The translations under genes and the position numbers were made by a program. The notes below the pieces were generated by a model. The model was not told the DNA's origin. It saw only the letters and a list, made by a program, of their open reading frames with translations, and made no database searches. DNA of 64,000 nucleotides from Leucobacter komagatae (GTDB lineage Bacteria; Actinomycetota; Actinomycetes; Actinomycetales; Microbacteriaceae). Shown piece after piece: positions 49,623 through 58,939 of the stretch. How positions within the stretch are numbered: position 1 is the stretch's first letter; every line of letters begins with the position of its first letter. The stretch covers positions 1,178,001 to 1,242,000 of the forward strand of contig NZ_VFON01000001.1 of the NCBI RefSeq assembly GCF_006716085.1. Direction: 5' to 3'.

Positions 49623-50372
49623 ATGACTCGCATTGCAATCGTGACCGGCGCCGCTCGCGGAATCGGCGCGGCAACCGCCATCCGCCTCGCTGAAGACGGC
49701 AATGCCGTCGCGGTGCTCGATCTCGACGAGGCCGCGTGCGCGGACACCGTCGACGCGATTACGAAGGCCGGCGGCCGCGCGATCGCCGTTGGCGCAAACG
49801 TCGCCGACAGCGCCGCGGTCGAGGCGGCAGTCGCGCGCGTCACGGAGGAGCTCGGCGCGCCGACCATCCTGGTGAACAACGCCGGCATCATCCGCGACAA
49901 CATGCTCTTCAAGATGACGGAGGACGACTGGGACGCTGTGCTCGGGGTACACCTGCGCGGTGCGTTCCTCATGAGCCGCGCGGTGCAGAAGCACCAGGTT
50001 GAGGCTGGCTGGGGCCGGATCGTCAACCTCTCGAGCACCTCGGCGCTCGGCAACCGGGGGCAGGCGAACTACTCGGCGGCGAAGGCAGGCATGCAGGGCT
50101 TCACGAAGACCCTGGCCATCGAACTCGGCCGGTACGGCGTGACGGCCAACGCCATCGCGCCGGGCTTCATCGTCTCCGATATGACGCGCGCGACCGCTGA
50201 GCGCATGGGCGTCTCGTTCGAGGACTTCGTCGGGCACATGGTCTCCGAGATCCCGGTCGCCCGCGCGGGCAAGCCCGAGGACATCGCAAACGCCGCGGCC
50301 TTCTTCTGCTCGGAGGCCGCGAGCTTCGTCTCCGGCCAGGTGCTCTACGTGGCGGGAGGGCCGAAGGCATGA
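49623..50372 (+). CDS. SDR-family 3-hydroxyacyl reductase/dehydrogenase (FabG-like)
   Basis: A 249-residue SDR preceded by GAGAGGAA. It has TGAARGIGAAT (residues 8-18), LDLDEA after beta-2 (acidic, favouring NAD), NNAGIIRDNMLFKM, NLSSTSALG and the YxxxK pair in NYSAAKAGMQGFTKTLA. The IIRDNMLFKM sequence is characteristic of FabG/PhaB-like 3-hydroxyacyl dehydrogenases. In this operon it probably oxidises 3-hydroxyacyl-CoA before thiolysis. It overlaps the MaoC gene by four bases (ATGA). Confidence 0.9.
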   Translation: MTRIAIVTGAARGIGAATAIRLAEDGNAVAVLDLDEAACADTVDAITKAGGRAIAVGANVADSAAVEAAVARVTEELGAPTILVNNAGIIRDNMLFKMTEDDWDAVLGVHLRGAFLMSRAVQKHQVEAGWGRIVNLSSTSALGNRGQANYSAAKAGMQGFTKTLAIELGRYGVTANAIAPGFIVSDMTRATAERMGVSFEDFVGHMVSEIPVARAGKPEDIANAAAFFCSEAASFVSGQVLYVAGGPKA

Positions 50373-50824
50373 CTATTGCAGTCGCCCACCCGTCGGAGCT
50401 GCCCCAGGCAATCGGCCAGTCTGCGGTCAGCGACTGGCTGCTCGTTGACCAGGAGCGGATCCAGGCGTTCGCCGATGCGACCGGCGACCACCAGTGGATC
50501 CACATCGACGTCGAGCGCGCGGCGGCCGGCCCGTTCGGTTCGACGATCGCCCACGGCTACCTCACGCTGTCGCTCATACCGCACCTCTCGGGCGGGCTGC
50601 TCGCGGTCGAGAATGTTGCGATGGCCGTGAACTACGGGCTCGATCGCGTGCGCTTCCTGCAGCCCGTCAAAGCAGGATCGCGGGTTCGCGCCCGAGTTGA
50701 GGTCGTGTCGGCGGAAGAGAGCCGGCAGGGCTGGCGCGTCGGTTCGAAGACCACGATCGAGATTGACGGCGAAGAAACCCCGGCGCTCGTCGCGGACACA
50801 ATCGCACTCTACGTCGCCGGCTAA
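50369..50824 (+). CDS. MaoC-like enoyl-CoA hydratase
   Basis: A 151-residue hot-dog protein. The R-hydratase motif is clear: VDQERIQAFADATGDHQWIHIDVERA has the catalytic Asp and His (YA-xx-DxxPxH variant as DATGDHQWIH), followed by GSTIAHGYLTLSLIP. It hydrates trans-2-enoyl-CoA to 3-hydroxyacyl-CoA. Coupled translation with the SDR links steps two and three of the pathway. MaoC-type hydration gives the R isomer, which fits a FabG-like partner. Confidence 0.92.
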   Translation: MTIAVAHPSELPQAIGQSAVSDWLLVDQERIQAFADATGDHQWIHIDVERAAAGPFGSTIAHGYLTLSLIPHLSGGLLAVENVAMAVNYGLDRVRFLQPVKAGSRVRARVEVVSAEESRQGWRVGSKTTIEIDGEETPALVADTIALYVAG

Positions 50825-50845
50825 CAGTTCCGGCAACGACGCACA

Positions 50846-50890
50846 GCAGCGGGCGGGAGGATGAGGTCCTCTCATCCTCCCGCCCGCTGC
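50846..50890. terminator. Strong bidirectional hairpin terminator
   Basis: A perfect 20-bp stem, GCAGCGGGCGGGAGGATGAG (50846-50865) with CTCATCCTCCCGCCCGCTGC (50871-50890), separates the convergent maoC and sseB genes, 21 bp and 13 bp from their stops. There is no U-run. It probably serves both sides. Confidence 0.85.
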
Positions 50891-50903
50891 CGCGTACTCG
50901 ACG

Positions 50904-51788
50904 CTAGGCGGCCCGCGGTACGAAGCGCATCGAGTCGACCCGCTCGGCGATCAGCTCAACCCGGGCCCACCGATCCTGCAGTCTCCCGAGGAGCTCCGTG
51001 AGCGCCTCGCGGTCGAGCCCATCCTCGAGGAGCAGGTGCACCTCGGTCTCGGGTGCGGTGAGGTCACCAACGGGATCCCCCGGAAGCAGTGCGAGCGCGC
51101 GAAGCGCTGGCTCGCCCGCCGCGCCCTCAAGGAACGCCTGACGCACGGCGGGGTCTGCCCACGCGGGCGGAGTCGGCGTACCGAGCGCCATCGCCTCGAG
51201 CTCGGGCCGGCGCACGCCAAACTGCGAGTCGAGCGAACCGGGGTCGACAATGATGAGGTCGGTGCCCTCCTGCGCTGCCGCGATGGCGGCCTGCGGGCCT
51301 GGAACGGGAATCGGGCGCGACCCCGGGTTCCAACGCTGCATCGCCTCGACCGAGGAGAACACCGGCATGACCCGTCGGCCATCGGGGCTCGCGACCGTCA
51401 CGATCGAGAGTTCCTGCGTCTTTTCGACGATCCGGCCGTCCGGGGTTTCGCCAAGCTCGCCGGCCTCGGCGAGGAGCGGCACGAGAAGCCTGCTCTTCGC
51501 CAACTGCGTGATGACCTCTTGGCGCAATGCCGCGAGGCCCTCGATCGCCGCCGGGTCTGCCCCGTCGGCTCGGTAGGCCTCACCGGCGGCACGCATCGCT
51601 GCGACGGCCGCAGCGAGAGCCGGCGGCGTCGCCCCGTCGTCGTCAGCGAACGCGGTCTCGTGGTGGTCGAACGTGCGCCCGGCCCACGGGAATCCGGCAG
51701 AGTCCGCAGCCCCGCCAGCAACGAGGCTGTCAGGCACGCCCGTCGAGCGCGGGGTGTCTCCCGTCGAGGGCAGCTTCTTGATGGCCAT
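50904..51788 (-). CDS. sseB: SseB-domain protein
   Basis: A 294-residue protein from ATG 51788. The centre and C-terminal half match the SseB N-terminal domain family (LAKSRLLVPLLAEAGELG, TVASPDGRRVMPVFSSVEAMQRWNPGSRPIPV, LIIVDPGSLDSQFGVRRPELEAMALG, cited as recognisable segments). Its biochemical role is not known. It follows priA by 14 bp in the his operon, as in other Microbacteriaceae, and is the last gene before the catabolic island. Confidence 0.85.
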   Translation of the reverse strand: MAIKKLPSTGDTPRSTGVPDSLVAGGAADSAGFPWAGRTFDHHETAFADDDGATPPALAAAVAAMRAAGEAYRADGADPAAIEGLAALRQEVITQLAKSRLLVPLLAEAGELGETPDGRIVEKTQELSIVTVASPDGRRVMPVFSSVEAMQRWNPGSRPIPVPGPQAAIAAAQEGTDLIIVDPGSLDSQFGVRRPELEAMALGTPTPPAWADPAVRQAFLEGAAGEPALRALALLPGDPVGDLTAPETEVHLLLEDGLDREALTELLGRLQDRWARVELIAERVDSMRFVPRAA

Positions 51789-51802
51789 GGCCGAACCCGC
51801 CG

Positions 51803-52552
51803 CTACCTGCCTGCGACGTCGAGCGCTGCCGGGAGGGTGAACGCGCCGTCGTAGAGCGCCTTGCCGATGATCGCGCCCTCGACGCCGTGCGGTACGGCCT
51901 CGCGGAGCGCCGCGACATCGTCGAGGCTCGAGATACCGCCCGAGGCGATGACGGGACGGTCGGTGCGCGAGCACACCTTCTTCAGGAGTTCGACGTTCGG
52001 GCCGGCCATCATGCCGTCCTTGGTGACGTCCGTGACAACGTAGCGGGGGCACTCGGCCTCTTCGAGGCGCTCAAGCACGTCCCACAGGTTTCCGCCGTCT
52101 TCGGTCCATCCGCGTGCGGCAAGCGTCTCGCCGCGTACGTCGAGGCCGACGGCGATCTGCTCGCCGTAGTGCGCGATGACCGCGCGAGTCCACTCAGGGT
52201 TCTCGAGCGCTGCCGTGCCGAGGTTGACGCGCGCGGCGCCCATCTCGAGCGCGGCTTCGAGGCTCTTGTCGTCGCGGATCCCGCCCGAGAACTCGATCTT
52301 CACGCGGCTCCCGGCGCGGGCGATGATCTTGCGCGCGACTCCGACGTTGGAGCCGCGGCCGAACGCCGCATCGAGGTCGACGAGGTGGATCCACTCGGCG
52401 CCCTGCTCGATCCAGTCCATCGCGGCATCAACCGGGCTGCCGTAGTTGGTCTCGGTGCCGGCAGCACCCTGTGTGAGCCGCACGGCCTTGCCGTCGACCA
52501 TGTCGATCGCGGGCAGCAGTTGCAGCTTCGGGCTCGTCGCGAGCTCGGTCAT
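51803..52552 (-). CDS. priA: Phosphoribosyl isomerase A (HisA/TrpF bifunctional type)
   Basis: A 249-residue TIM-barrel enzyme. It has [21 protein letters not shown] with the first catalytic Asp, [38 protein letters not shown] with the second catalytic Asp, and [10 protein letters not shown]. Actinobacterial PriA isomerises both ProFAR (histidine) and PRA (tryptophan). The Arg-rich loop after RLTQG and length match PriA rather than HisA alone. It overlaps hisH by one base. Confidence 0.93.
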   Translation of the reverse strand: MTELATSPKLQLLPAIDMVDGKAVRLTQGAAGTETNYGSPVDAAMDWIEQGAEWIHLVDLDAAFGRGSNVGVARKIIARAGSRVKIEFSGGIRDDKSLEAALEMGAARVNLGTAALENPEWTRAVIAHYGEQIAVGLDVRGETLAARGWTEDGGNLWDVLERLEEAECPRYVVTDVTKDGMMAGPNVELLKKVCSRTDRPVIASGGISSLDDVAALREAVPHGVEGAIIGKALYDGAFTLPAALDVAGR

Positions 52553-53220
52553 CAGTTCTCCTTGGTGGTGCGGGTGGGGGTAAGCGAGCTGATCCAGTTG
52601 CGCAGCAGCTGGATTCCGGCCTCGCCTGACTTCTCTGGGTGAAACTGGGTGGCGCTGAGCGGCCCGTTCTCGACGGCCGCTACAAACGGCTCGCCGTATT
52701 CAGACCAGGTGACCTTCGGCGCCGTCGCCGGGGTGCGCCCCTCGAGCGTCCACTGGGTCGCCGCGTTCGAGTGGACGAAGTAGAAGCGCTCGCCTTCGAG
52801 GCCGCGCAGCAGCACGGAGTCCTCGGGCACCCGCACGGTGTTCCACCCCATGTGGGGCAGCGTCGGGGCGTCGAGCTGCCGGACAGTCCCGGGCCACTCG
52901 CCAAGCCCCTCGGTCTCGACGCCGCGCTCAATGCCGGTGTCAAACATGACCTGAAGGCCGACGCACACGCCGAGCACGGGCCTGCCACCCGCGAGGCGGC
53001 GCCCGATGAGCTCGTGCCCCTGGATCGCGCGGAGCTGAGCCATGACCGCGTCGAAGGCGCCAACGCCTGGCACGAAGAGGCCGTCCGCGTCCATGACCGC
53101 CTGCGGGTCGGACGTGAGTTCGACCTCCGCGCCAGCGCGCACAAGCGCCTTCACCGCCGAGTGCACGTTGCCCGAGCCGTAGTCGAGCACGGCAACGCGC
53201 GGCGCGCCGGTTGCGCTCAC
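52552..53220 (-). CDS. hisH: Imidazole glycerol phosphate synthase, glutaminase subunit
   Basis: A 222-residue class I amidotransferase starting at GTG 53220 (GTGA overlap with hisB). It shows [14 protein letters not shown], the nucleophile in [11 protein letters not shown], and the catalytic His and Glu in [13 protein letters not shown]. It supplies ammonia to HisF, which is not in the window. The order hisB-hisH-priA is conserved in actinobacteria. Confidence 0.95.
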   Translation of the reverse strand: MSATGAPRVAVLDYGSGNVHSAVKALVRAGAEVELTSDPQAVMDADGLFVPGVGAFDAVMAQLRAIQGHELIGRRLAGGRPVLGVCVGLQVMFDTGIERGVETEGLGEWPGTVRQLDAPTLPHMGWNTVRVPEDSVLLRGLEGERFYFVHSNAATQWTLEGRTPATAPKVTWSEYGEPFVAAVENGPLSATQFHPEKSGEAGIQLLRNWISSLTPTRTTKEN

Positions 53221-53825
53221 AGGGCGCCCTTGGTGGACGGGATGCCCGTGATGAGCGGATCCTTCGCCTTCGCGGTGCGGAACGCGCGCGCGAAGGCCTT
53301 GAACTCGGCCTCCGCGATGTGGTGCGGATCGCGGCCCTCGATGAGCTTCAGGTGCACCGAGAGGCGCGCGTTGAGGGTGATCGCTTCAAAGAAGTGCCGC
53401 ACCATCGAGCCGGTGAAGTGGCCGCCGATAAGGTGGAACTCGAAGCCCGCCGGTTCGCCCGAGTGCACGAGGTAGGGGCGGCCCGAAATGTCAACGACGG
53501 CCTGCGCGAGCGCTTCGTCGAGCGGCACGAAGGCGTCGCCGTAGCGCGAGATGCCGCGCTTGTCGCCGAGCGCCTCAAGGATGGCCTGTCCGAGCAGGAT
53601 GCCGGTGTCTTCAACGGTGTGGTGCACGTCGATGTGCACGTCGCCCTTCGCGCGCACCGTGAGGTCCGTCAACGAGTGGCGCGCGAACGCGGTGAGCATG
53701 TGGTCGAAGAACGGCACCCCGGTCTCGATGTCGGCCTCACCCGTTCCGTCGAGGTTCAGGCTCAGGGTGATGGCGGACTCACTGGTGGCGCGCTCAAGCG
53801 TCGCGATGCGTGCAGCTTCGGTCAT
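53217..53825 (-). CDS. hisB: Imidazoleglycerol-phosphate dehydratase
   Basis: A 202-residue monofunctional IGPD from ATG 53825. It has [28 protein letters not shown] (cited as GVPFFDHML), [15 protein letters not shown] with Mn-binding His residues, and the second half [39 protein letters not shown]. Length is normal for the single-domain enzyme. It is separated from hisC by ccdA and dsbA, which interrupt the usual hisC-hisB order. Confidence 0.96.
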   Translation of the reverse strand: MTEAARIATLERATSESAITLSLNLDGTGEADIETGVPFFDHMLTAFARHSLTDLTVRAKGDVHIDVHHTVEDTGILLGQAILEALGDKRGISRYGDAFVPLDEALAQAVVDISGRPYLVHSGEPAGFEFHLIGGHFTGSMVRHFFEAITLNARLSVHLKLIEGRDPHHIAEAEFKAFARAFRTAKAKDPLITGIPSTKGAL

Positions 53826-53835
53826 GGTCTCGATC

Positions 53836-54660
53836 CTACCGCGCGGCGTCGGTGGCGTGCTGCCTGCGCCGCCAGCGCACAATTGCCCAGCCGCCCAGCG
53901 CGAGCAGGGCCCCGATCCCGAGCACAATGAGGTTCGATGTGCCCGAGGTCGCTCGCATCACATTCGCTTCGACGGCGGCCTGCGTGCTCGCGTCGAGCAC
54001 TCCCCCAAACTTCTGCGCTCCGTCGGTGACGAGCATGAAAACGCCGACCGCGATCGTGATGAGCCCACCGATCACGTTCGACCAGGCGTTCCGCCAGCGC
54101 CCGATGACGAGCTCACGCGGGCGCATGAGCTTGCGTACGCCAGGGATCCGGTTCCAGAGCAGTGCGAGGAGCAAGAGCGGGACGGTCATGCCTGCCGCGT
54201 ACAACAGCATCGTGAAGCCACCCATGAGCGCGTTTCCGCCGAACGCAGCCATCGCGAGGACCGCACCGAAGATCGGCCCGGCGCACCCGCCAGCGAGCCC
54301 GTACACCGCGCCGAGCGCGTAGACCGAGGCGATCGAGGTGCCCTTCGCGCTCTGCTGGCGAGTGAGCGCAGGGAGCGGGATGCCGAGCAGCATGACGACG
54401 CCGAGGGCGATGACGGCAATGAGCACCCACATCATGATGCCGCTGCGGTTCGCGGCGACCCACGCGCCCAGGGTGCCTGCGAGCAGCCCGAGCGGAACGA
54501 GCGCCGTCGCGAGGCCGAGGAAGAACGCACCGGTTCGCGAGAAGAGCTCCCTGGGGCTGTGGAACGCGTAGGCGAAGAACGCCGGCAGCACCATCACGGA
54601 GCACGGGCTCAGGAGCGCGAGCGTACCGCCAAGGAAGGCACCGAGCAGACTCAGATCCAT
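53836..54660 (-). CDS. CcdA/DsbD-like thiol-disulfide membrane transporter
   Basis: A 274-residue membrane protein with about seven helices. The paired redox cysteines typical of CcdA lie in [15 protein letters not shown] (helix 1) and [15 protein letters not shown] (helix 4). It transfers electrons from cytoplasmic thioredoxin to an extracytoplasmic thiol protein. The neighbouring dsbA-like gene is the likely partner. An AT/charged C-terminal end ([13 protein letters not shown]) is cytoplasmic. It stands 10 bp after dsbA and 10 bp before hisB. Confidence 0.88.
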   Translation of the reverse strand: MDLSLLGAFLGGTLALLSPCSVMVLPAFFAYAFHSPRELFSRTGAFFLGLATALVPLGLLAGTLGAWVAANRSGIMMWVLIAVIALGVVMLLGIPLPALTRQQSAKGTSIASVYALGAVYGLAGGCAGPIFGAVLAMAAFGGNALMGGFTMLLYAAGMTVPLLLLALLWNRIPGVRKLMRPRELVIGRWRNAWSNVIGGLITIAVGVFMLVTDGAQKFGGVLDASTQAAVEANVMRATSGTSNLIVLGIGALLALGGWAIVRWRRRQHATDAAR

Positions 54661-54669
54661 TCGCGGAGG

Positions 54670-55464
54670 CTACTTCGTCGCGGCTGCGACTGCGGCGTCG
54701 AGCTGCTGGCGGAACGTCTCCACCGGCTGCGCACCCGACATGACCTGACCGCAACCCGTCGTCGCAAAGAACGGCACACCCGTCACGCCGATCGACTGCG
54801 CTTCGGCCGTATCCTTGCGCACGGCGTCCTCGAACTTGCCGCTCTCGACAGCTTCTGTGAACGCAGGAATGTCGGCGACGCCAACGCCCTTCGCGAGGGT
54901 GACGAGCGCGGCAACGGTGAGCTCACCGTTCGCGTCCATCGCGCTCTCGGGCGCGTGGTAGACCGCGTCGTAGAACTCGAAGTATTTGCCCTGGTCGCCA
55001 GCGGCCCGGGCCGCGGCGGCGATGAGGATCGAGTTCTCGCCACCGACAAGCGCCGCGTCATGAATCTCGAGCCTGACCTTGCCGGTCTCGACGTACTCCT
55101 CGATCAAGACCGGGAGCGTGTCGCGCGAGAAGGAGCCGCAGTAGGGGCACCGGAAGTCGGTCCACTCGTGCAGCACGACGGGAGCGTCAATGTCGCCGAG
55201 CGCGCGCGGGTCTTCCGGGTCGAGTCGGTCAACCACGGGGCACGACGCCGCGTCTGCATCGCTCCCGTCACCGGTTTGGGAGCCGTTTGCGCCCTGCGTG
55301 GTGTTCTTATCGCCCTCGGGTGCAGAGGTACCCCCGAACCCCTGAGCGCCGAGCGCCGCGACAAGCAGGAGCGACACGGCGGCGAGGATGACCGTCGCGA
55401 GCCGCATCCGGCGGTAGCGACGTTCGAGCGTTGGGCGGTCGAGAGATTCAATCGGCTGCGGCAT
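54670..55464 (-). CDS. Membrane-anchored DsbA-like thioredoxin-fold protein
   Basis: A 264-residue protein from ATG 55464. One N-terminal anchor (LATVILAAVSLLLVAALGAQG) is followed by a low-complexity linker and a DsbA_2/thioredoxin_4 domain with the active site TDFRCPYCGSF and the cis-Pro loop GVTGVPFFATTG. It forms, isomerises or reduces disulfides outside the membrane, most likely powered by the adjacent CcdA. It lies in the his cluster but has no link to histidine synthesis. It precedes ccdA by 10 bp. Confidence 0.88.
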   Translation of the reverse strand: MPQPIESLDRPTLERRYRRMRLATVILAAVSLLLVAALGAQGFGGTSAPEGDKNTTQGANGSQTGDGSDADAASCPVVDRLDPEDPRALGDIDAPVVLHEWTDFRCPYCGSFSRDTLPVLIEEYVETGKVRLEIHDAALVGGENSILIAAAARAAGDQGKYFEFYDAVYHAPESAMDANGELTVAALVTLAKGVGVADIPAFTEAVESGKFEDAVRKDTAEAQSIGVTGVPFFATTGCGQVMSGAQPVETFRQQLDAAVAAATK

Positions 55465-55557
55465 GCCTACGAGCCTAACGATGTTTCCCGGGAGATTTGG
55501 TGTGCAACAGTTTGGGCGCGAACAACCGGCCCGCCCACACATTCACTCAGGGAGCGG

Positions 55558-56643
55558 CTATACCGTCCCCGCAGCACCAAAGTCTGCGATCGCGGCGATG
55601 ACCGTCGAGGTCTCGGCTTCCGTTCCGGCCGTGATGCGCACGTGCCCTGGGATACCGAGGTCTCGGACGAGGATGCCTTGGGCGCGCAGACGTTCGAACA
55701 CGGCCGACGGGTCGGCGAAGCCCCCAACGAGCAGGAAGTTCGCGCCCGAGTCGTGCACCGTGTACCCGAGTTCGACGAGGGCGTCGCGCAGCCTGTCGCG
55801 CTGAGCGCGAATCGCGTCAACGGTCGCGAGCATGGCACCGGCGTGCTTCACCGCCGTGGTCGCCGCGGCCTGCGTGAGTGCAGACAGGTGGTAGGGCAGG
55901 CGTACGAGGCGGAGCGCGTCGACGATCGCACGATCGGCGGCGAGGTACCCAACCCTTACGCCCGCGAACGCGAACGCCTTGCTCATCGTGCGACTCACGA
56001 TGAGGCGGTGCCTCCCCTCGAGCAGCGAAATGGCGGACTCGGATTCGGTGTCGAACTCCTTGTAGGCCTCGTCGACGATCAGAATGCCGTCGAAGGCGTC
56101 GTACGCGGCGCGCACCGTGTCGAGCGACATCGGGGTACCCGTCGGGTTGTTTGGCGCGCACAGCACGACGATGTCGGGCCGGTGCTCGGCGATGGCCGCG
56201 ACCACGAGCTCGGGCGTCACCGCATAGTTGAGGTCGCGGGGCACGCCGATCCAGCCGGTATCCGTGCCGTCGGCGAGGAGCGGGTACATGGAGTAGGTCG
56301 GGGTGAAGCTCATGAGCGATCGCCCGGGGCCACCGAATGCCTGCAAGATCTGCTGGAGGACCTCGTTCGAACCGTTCGCAGCCCACACCTGTTCAGGGGC
56401 GAGACCGTAACCGAGGTACCCAGCGAGTGCTTCTCTGAGTTCCATGAACTCGCGGTCGGGGTACCTGTTGACGTTGCGAAGCGCGTCGGCAAGGGCCGCC
56501 GTCGCGTCGGCGATGAATGCTTCGGGGAGCGGATGCGTGTTCTCGTTCACATTGAGACTCACGGGGACCGCAGCCTGCGGCGCACCGTACGGGGACTTGC
56601 CAACGAGATTGTCACGGAGAGGAAGATCGCTCAATTCAGCCAC
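55558..56643 (-). CDS. hisC: Histidinol-phosphate aminotransferase
   Basis: A 361-residue class I/II PLP aminotransferase starting at GTG 56643. It has SLNVNENTHPLPEAF, NRYPDREFMELREALAGYLG, ANGSNEVLQQILQAFGGPGRSL (GSNEVL motif), CAPNNPTGTPM, DEAYKEFD and the PLP lysine in SRTMSKAFAFAGVRVGYL. The sequence fits actinobacterial HisC. It is the first gene of the leftward his group. Downstream it is followed by a 93-bp gap and dsbA-ccdA, with no feature seen in the gap. Confidence 0.93.
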   Translation of the reverse strand: MAELSDLPLRDNLVGKSPYGAPQAAVPVSLNVNENTHPLPEAFIADATAALADALRNVNRYPDREFMELREALAGYLGYGLAPEQVWAANGSNEVLQQILQAFGGPGRSLMSFTPTYSMYPLLADGTDTGWIGVPRDLNYAVTPELVVAAIAEHRPDIVVLCAPNNPTGTPMSLDTVRAAYDAFDGILIVDEAYKEFDTESESAISLLEGRHRLIVSRTMSKAFAFAGVRVGYLAADRAIVDALRLVRLPYHLSALTQAAATTAVKHAGAMLATVDAIRAQRDRLRDALVELGYTVHDSGANFLLVGGFADPSAVFERLRAQGILVRDLGIPGHVRITAGTEAETSTVIAAIADFGAAGTV

Positions 56644-56699
56644 ACGACAAGTCTAGTCAGCGGAGCATCCCGGATGCGTACCGGGCGACCAAAGCCGAC

Positions 56700-57128
56700 C
56701 TAGAGTTCTGACGCGGGGAAGGTCAGGTCGTTGCCCTCGAACCGCAGCGGAACCGCAATCGCATCACCGGCCTGCAGGTCAGACGCCTGCATCTGGTTGA
56801 GGCGCTGAATCTCAGCGACGACGTCGCGGGGGTCAGCGGTCGGCTCGAGGTCTGAAGCAATACTCCAGAGCGAATCACCCGACTGGGCAACGATGTACGG
56901 GAACTCTTGCGTGCTCTGGGAGCCGTTCGCGATCGCGCCAGGGGCAGCGATCGCCGCGACGACACCGAGCACCCCGGCGACAAGCACGGTAGCGAGGCCG
57001 CCGAAGACAACACGGCCGCGGCGCGTGAGCCGGAGCCGGGTGGAAGCAGACGATCGAGTGGCAGGCTCGTGGGCGCGGGTCGCATCAGTGCGGGGGCCGA
57101 ACGTCGTCACGGTTGCTGTTGCAGTCAT
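56700..57128 (-). CDS. LysM-domain cell wall-binding protein
   Basis: A 142-residue protein from ATG 57128 with AGAGGA upstream. One membrane helix ([22 protein letters not shown]) is followed by a LysM domain ([36 protein letters not shown], recognised by [12 protein letters not shown]). LysM binds peptidoglycan. The gene is conserved next to lexA in actinobacteria and may be an SOS-controlled cell-division regulator like YneA or DivS, which is inferred from location. The shared gap with lexA contains a likely SOS box. Confidence 0.88.
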   Translation of the reverse strand: MTATATVTTFGPRTDATRAHEPATRSSASTRLRLTRRGRVVFGGLATVLVAGVLGVVAAIAAPGAIANGSQSTQEFPYIVAQSGDSLWSIASDLEPTADPRDVVAEIQRLNQMQASDLQAGDAIAVPLRFEGNDLTFPASEL

Positions 57129-57149
57129 GAGGATTTCCTCTCTCGAGAG

Positions 57150-57306
57150 TGTTCGAACGAATTCGCTCGATTCGAACATCTTTTTCGAATATATCTTCGA
57201 GTCTTCGAAACCGCAACCCCGGACTTCGAACCAATATCACGCGAATCCGCGCGACACTCGAACGAATGTTTGCCTCGCCTCGAATATCCGGGCTAGGGTT
57301 TCGAAC
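57150..57306. promoter_or_regulatory. LexA operator region with clustered TTCGAA sites
   Basis: The gap between the LysM and lexA genes holds TCGAACGAATGTTTG at 57258-57272, which matches the actinobacterial SOS box (GAAC-N4-GTTY). Six TTCGAA hexamers also occur at 57152, 57171, 57184, 57204, 57225 and 57300. The SOS box suggests LexA controls both divergent genes. The hexamer cluster may be extra half-sites or a distinct operator. Confidence 0.75.
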
Positions 57307-57411
57307 AGTGAGATCACCCAATCAGTGACCACCGACATTCACGCGGGCCGAGGTGAAAACACGCGAACATCACCCGCGAAACGGGCCCCACCACATTCGA
57401 GAGGACGAGCA

Positions 57412-58074
57412 ATGAGCGAACTTGCCTCGGCGCCGCAGAAGCCGTTGACAGAGAAGCAACAGGCGATCCTCGAGTTCATTGCCCGCTCCGTTGAGACGCG
57501 CGGATACCCGCCGAGCATGCGCGAGATCGGCGACGCCGTCGGGCTCTCCTCACTCTCTAGCGTGACCCACCAACTGAGCCGACTCGAGCTTGGCGGATAC
57601 ATTCGGCGCGACCCCAACAGGCCCCGCGCCCTTGAAATCCTCGTTGAGCTTGCCGTCACGAGCAGCGCCGTCGCAGACGCGCAGGCAACGCAGGCGCAGG
57701 AGACCGCGTACGTACCACTCGTGGGGCAGATCGCCGCGGGCGTACCCATCACGGCAGACCAGCAGGTCGAGGAGGTTGTGCCACTTCCCCGCCAGCTGGT
57801 CGGCGACGGCCAACTCTTTATGCTGAAGGTCGTGGGCGACTCCATGATTGATGCCGCGATCTGCGACGGCGACTTCGTCGTGGTCAGGCAGCAGCGCGAG
57901 GCAGACAATGGTGACATTGTCGCGGCCATGCTCGAGGGCGAAGCAACTGTGAAGGTGTTCCGCCGCCGCGACGGCCACACCTGGCTCCTCCCCCGCAACA
58001 GCGCGTTCGAGCCCATCCTTGGCGACCACGCCGAGGTGCTCGGCAAGGTCGTCGCGGTCTTCCGCTCGGTCTAA
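57412..58074 (+). CDS. lexA: LexA repressor
   Basis: A 220-residue SOS repressor from ATG 57412. The winged HTH is residues 12-65 ([33 protein letters not shown]). The self-cleavage bond is Ala109-Gly110 in QIAAGVPI, and the catalytic dyad is Ser144 (GDSMID) and Lys181 (ATVKVF). Length and motifs are normal. It is divergent from the LysM gene, with the SOS box in between, so it is autoregulated and is cleaved when RecA filaments form. Confidence 0.97.
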   Translation: MSELASAPQKPLTEKQQAILEFIARSVETRGYPPSMREIGDAVGLSSLSSVTHQLSRLELGGYIRRDPNRPRALEILVELAVTSSAVADAQATQAQETAYVPLVGQIAAGVPITADQQVEEVVPLPRQLVGDGQLFMLKVVGDSMIDAAICDGDFVVVRQQREADNGDIVAAMLEGEATVKVFRRRDGHTWLLPRNSAFEPILGDHAEVLGKVVAVFRSV

Positions 58075-58128
58075 CTCGCGCCCCACAGCCCCGCCGACAG
58101 CAACAGCACGGCGGCACCGAAACTCCAG

Positions 58129-58181
58129 CAGCCCACCCAGGCCAGCCTCAAATCCATGAGGCGCCCAGGGTGGGCTGTTTT
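58129..58181 (+). terminator. Intrinsic terminator after lexA
   Basis: A 10-bp stem, CAGCCCACCC (58129-58138) with GGGTGGGCTG (58168-58177), encloses a smaller GCCTCA/TGAGGC hairpin and is followed by TTTT (58178-58181). It lies 54 bp after the lexA stop. Confidence 0.8.
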
Positions 58182-58234
58182 GATGTTCAGCACATGAGCT
58201 TGATTTATTGGACGGAGTCTATTTAACTGGTCGC

Positions 58235-58939
58235 ATGCGTTTCCACCCCGCGCCTTCCCGTTCGACAGCGTCCCCCGAATTCAGCGCCGCGCCCAGTTTT
58301 GTCGTCGCAGGGCTCTCACCCAACCTGGTCACCTACTCCGCGGGGCTCGCACTCCAGCAGGAGGCAGCGGCGAGGCTTGAGGCCGGCGTGGACACCGGCA
58401 CCGTGCTCGCGCTCGAACACGAGCCAGTCTTCACAGCCGGAAGACGAGCAGAGCGCAACGAGTACCCGAGCGACGGCACCCCCGTTGTTCCGGTGAACCG
58501 GGGCGGGCGGGTCACTTGGCACGGGCCGGGTCAGCTCGTCGTCTACCCGGTGATTCGCCTCACTCACGGATTCGGCGGAGCTGACCTCGTGCACGCGCTT
58601 GAGCGGGCGCTCATCGCCACCGCTGCCGAGTTCGGTGTCTCAGGCAACCTCATTGAGGGCCGCACCGGTGTGTGGGCGCTGCCCGCCGCGCCGGGACCTC
58701 TGGTGCCCGCCAAGTTCGCACAGATCGGAATCCATGTCGGTAGGCGAATCGTGAGCCACGGGCTCGCACTCAACTGCAACAACGATCTCTCGCCGTTCGA
58801 CACGTTCACCCCGTGCGGCATCACCGATGCTGGCGTGGCCTCGCTCACCCAGCTCGCGGGCCGCACAATCACGCCTGCAGATGCGCTCCCCGCGCTACAG
58901 GTACACCTGGCCCCCGTTCTCGAGAGGTTTGCCGCATGA
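58235..58939 (+). CDS. lipB: Octanoyltransferase
   Basis: A 234-residue enzyme from ATG 58235; an in-frame TTG at 58208 is a weaker alternative. It moves octanoyl from acyl carrier protein to lipoyl domains. The signature is present: [17 protein letters not shown], catalytic Lys160 ([13 protein letters not shown]) and nucleophile Cys194 (TFTPCGI). Length is usual. It overlaps lipA by four bases (ATGA). Confidence 0.95.
   Translation: MRFHPAPSRSTASPEFSAAPSFVVAGLSPNLVTYSAGLALQQEAAARLEAGVDTGTVLALEHEPVFTAGRRAERNEYPSDGTPVVPVNRGGRVTWHGPGQLVVYPVIRLTHGFGGADLVHALERALIATAAEFGVSGNLIEGRTGVWALPAAPGPLVPAKFAQIGIHVGRRIVSHGLALNCNNDLSPFDTFTPCGITDAGVASLTQLAGRTITPADALPALQVHLAPVLERFAA

Noticed and set aside
53551..56703. 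A 1050-codon frame antisense to hisB, ccdA, dsbA and hisC
   Set aside because: It crosses four well-supported genes and has an Arg/Glu/His-rich composition typical of shadow frames.
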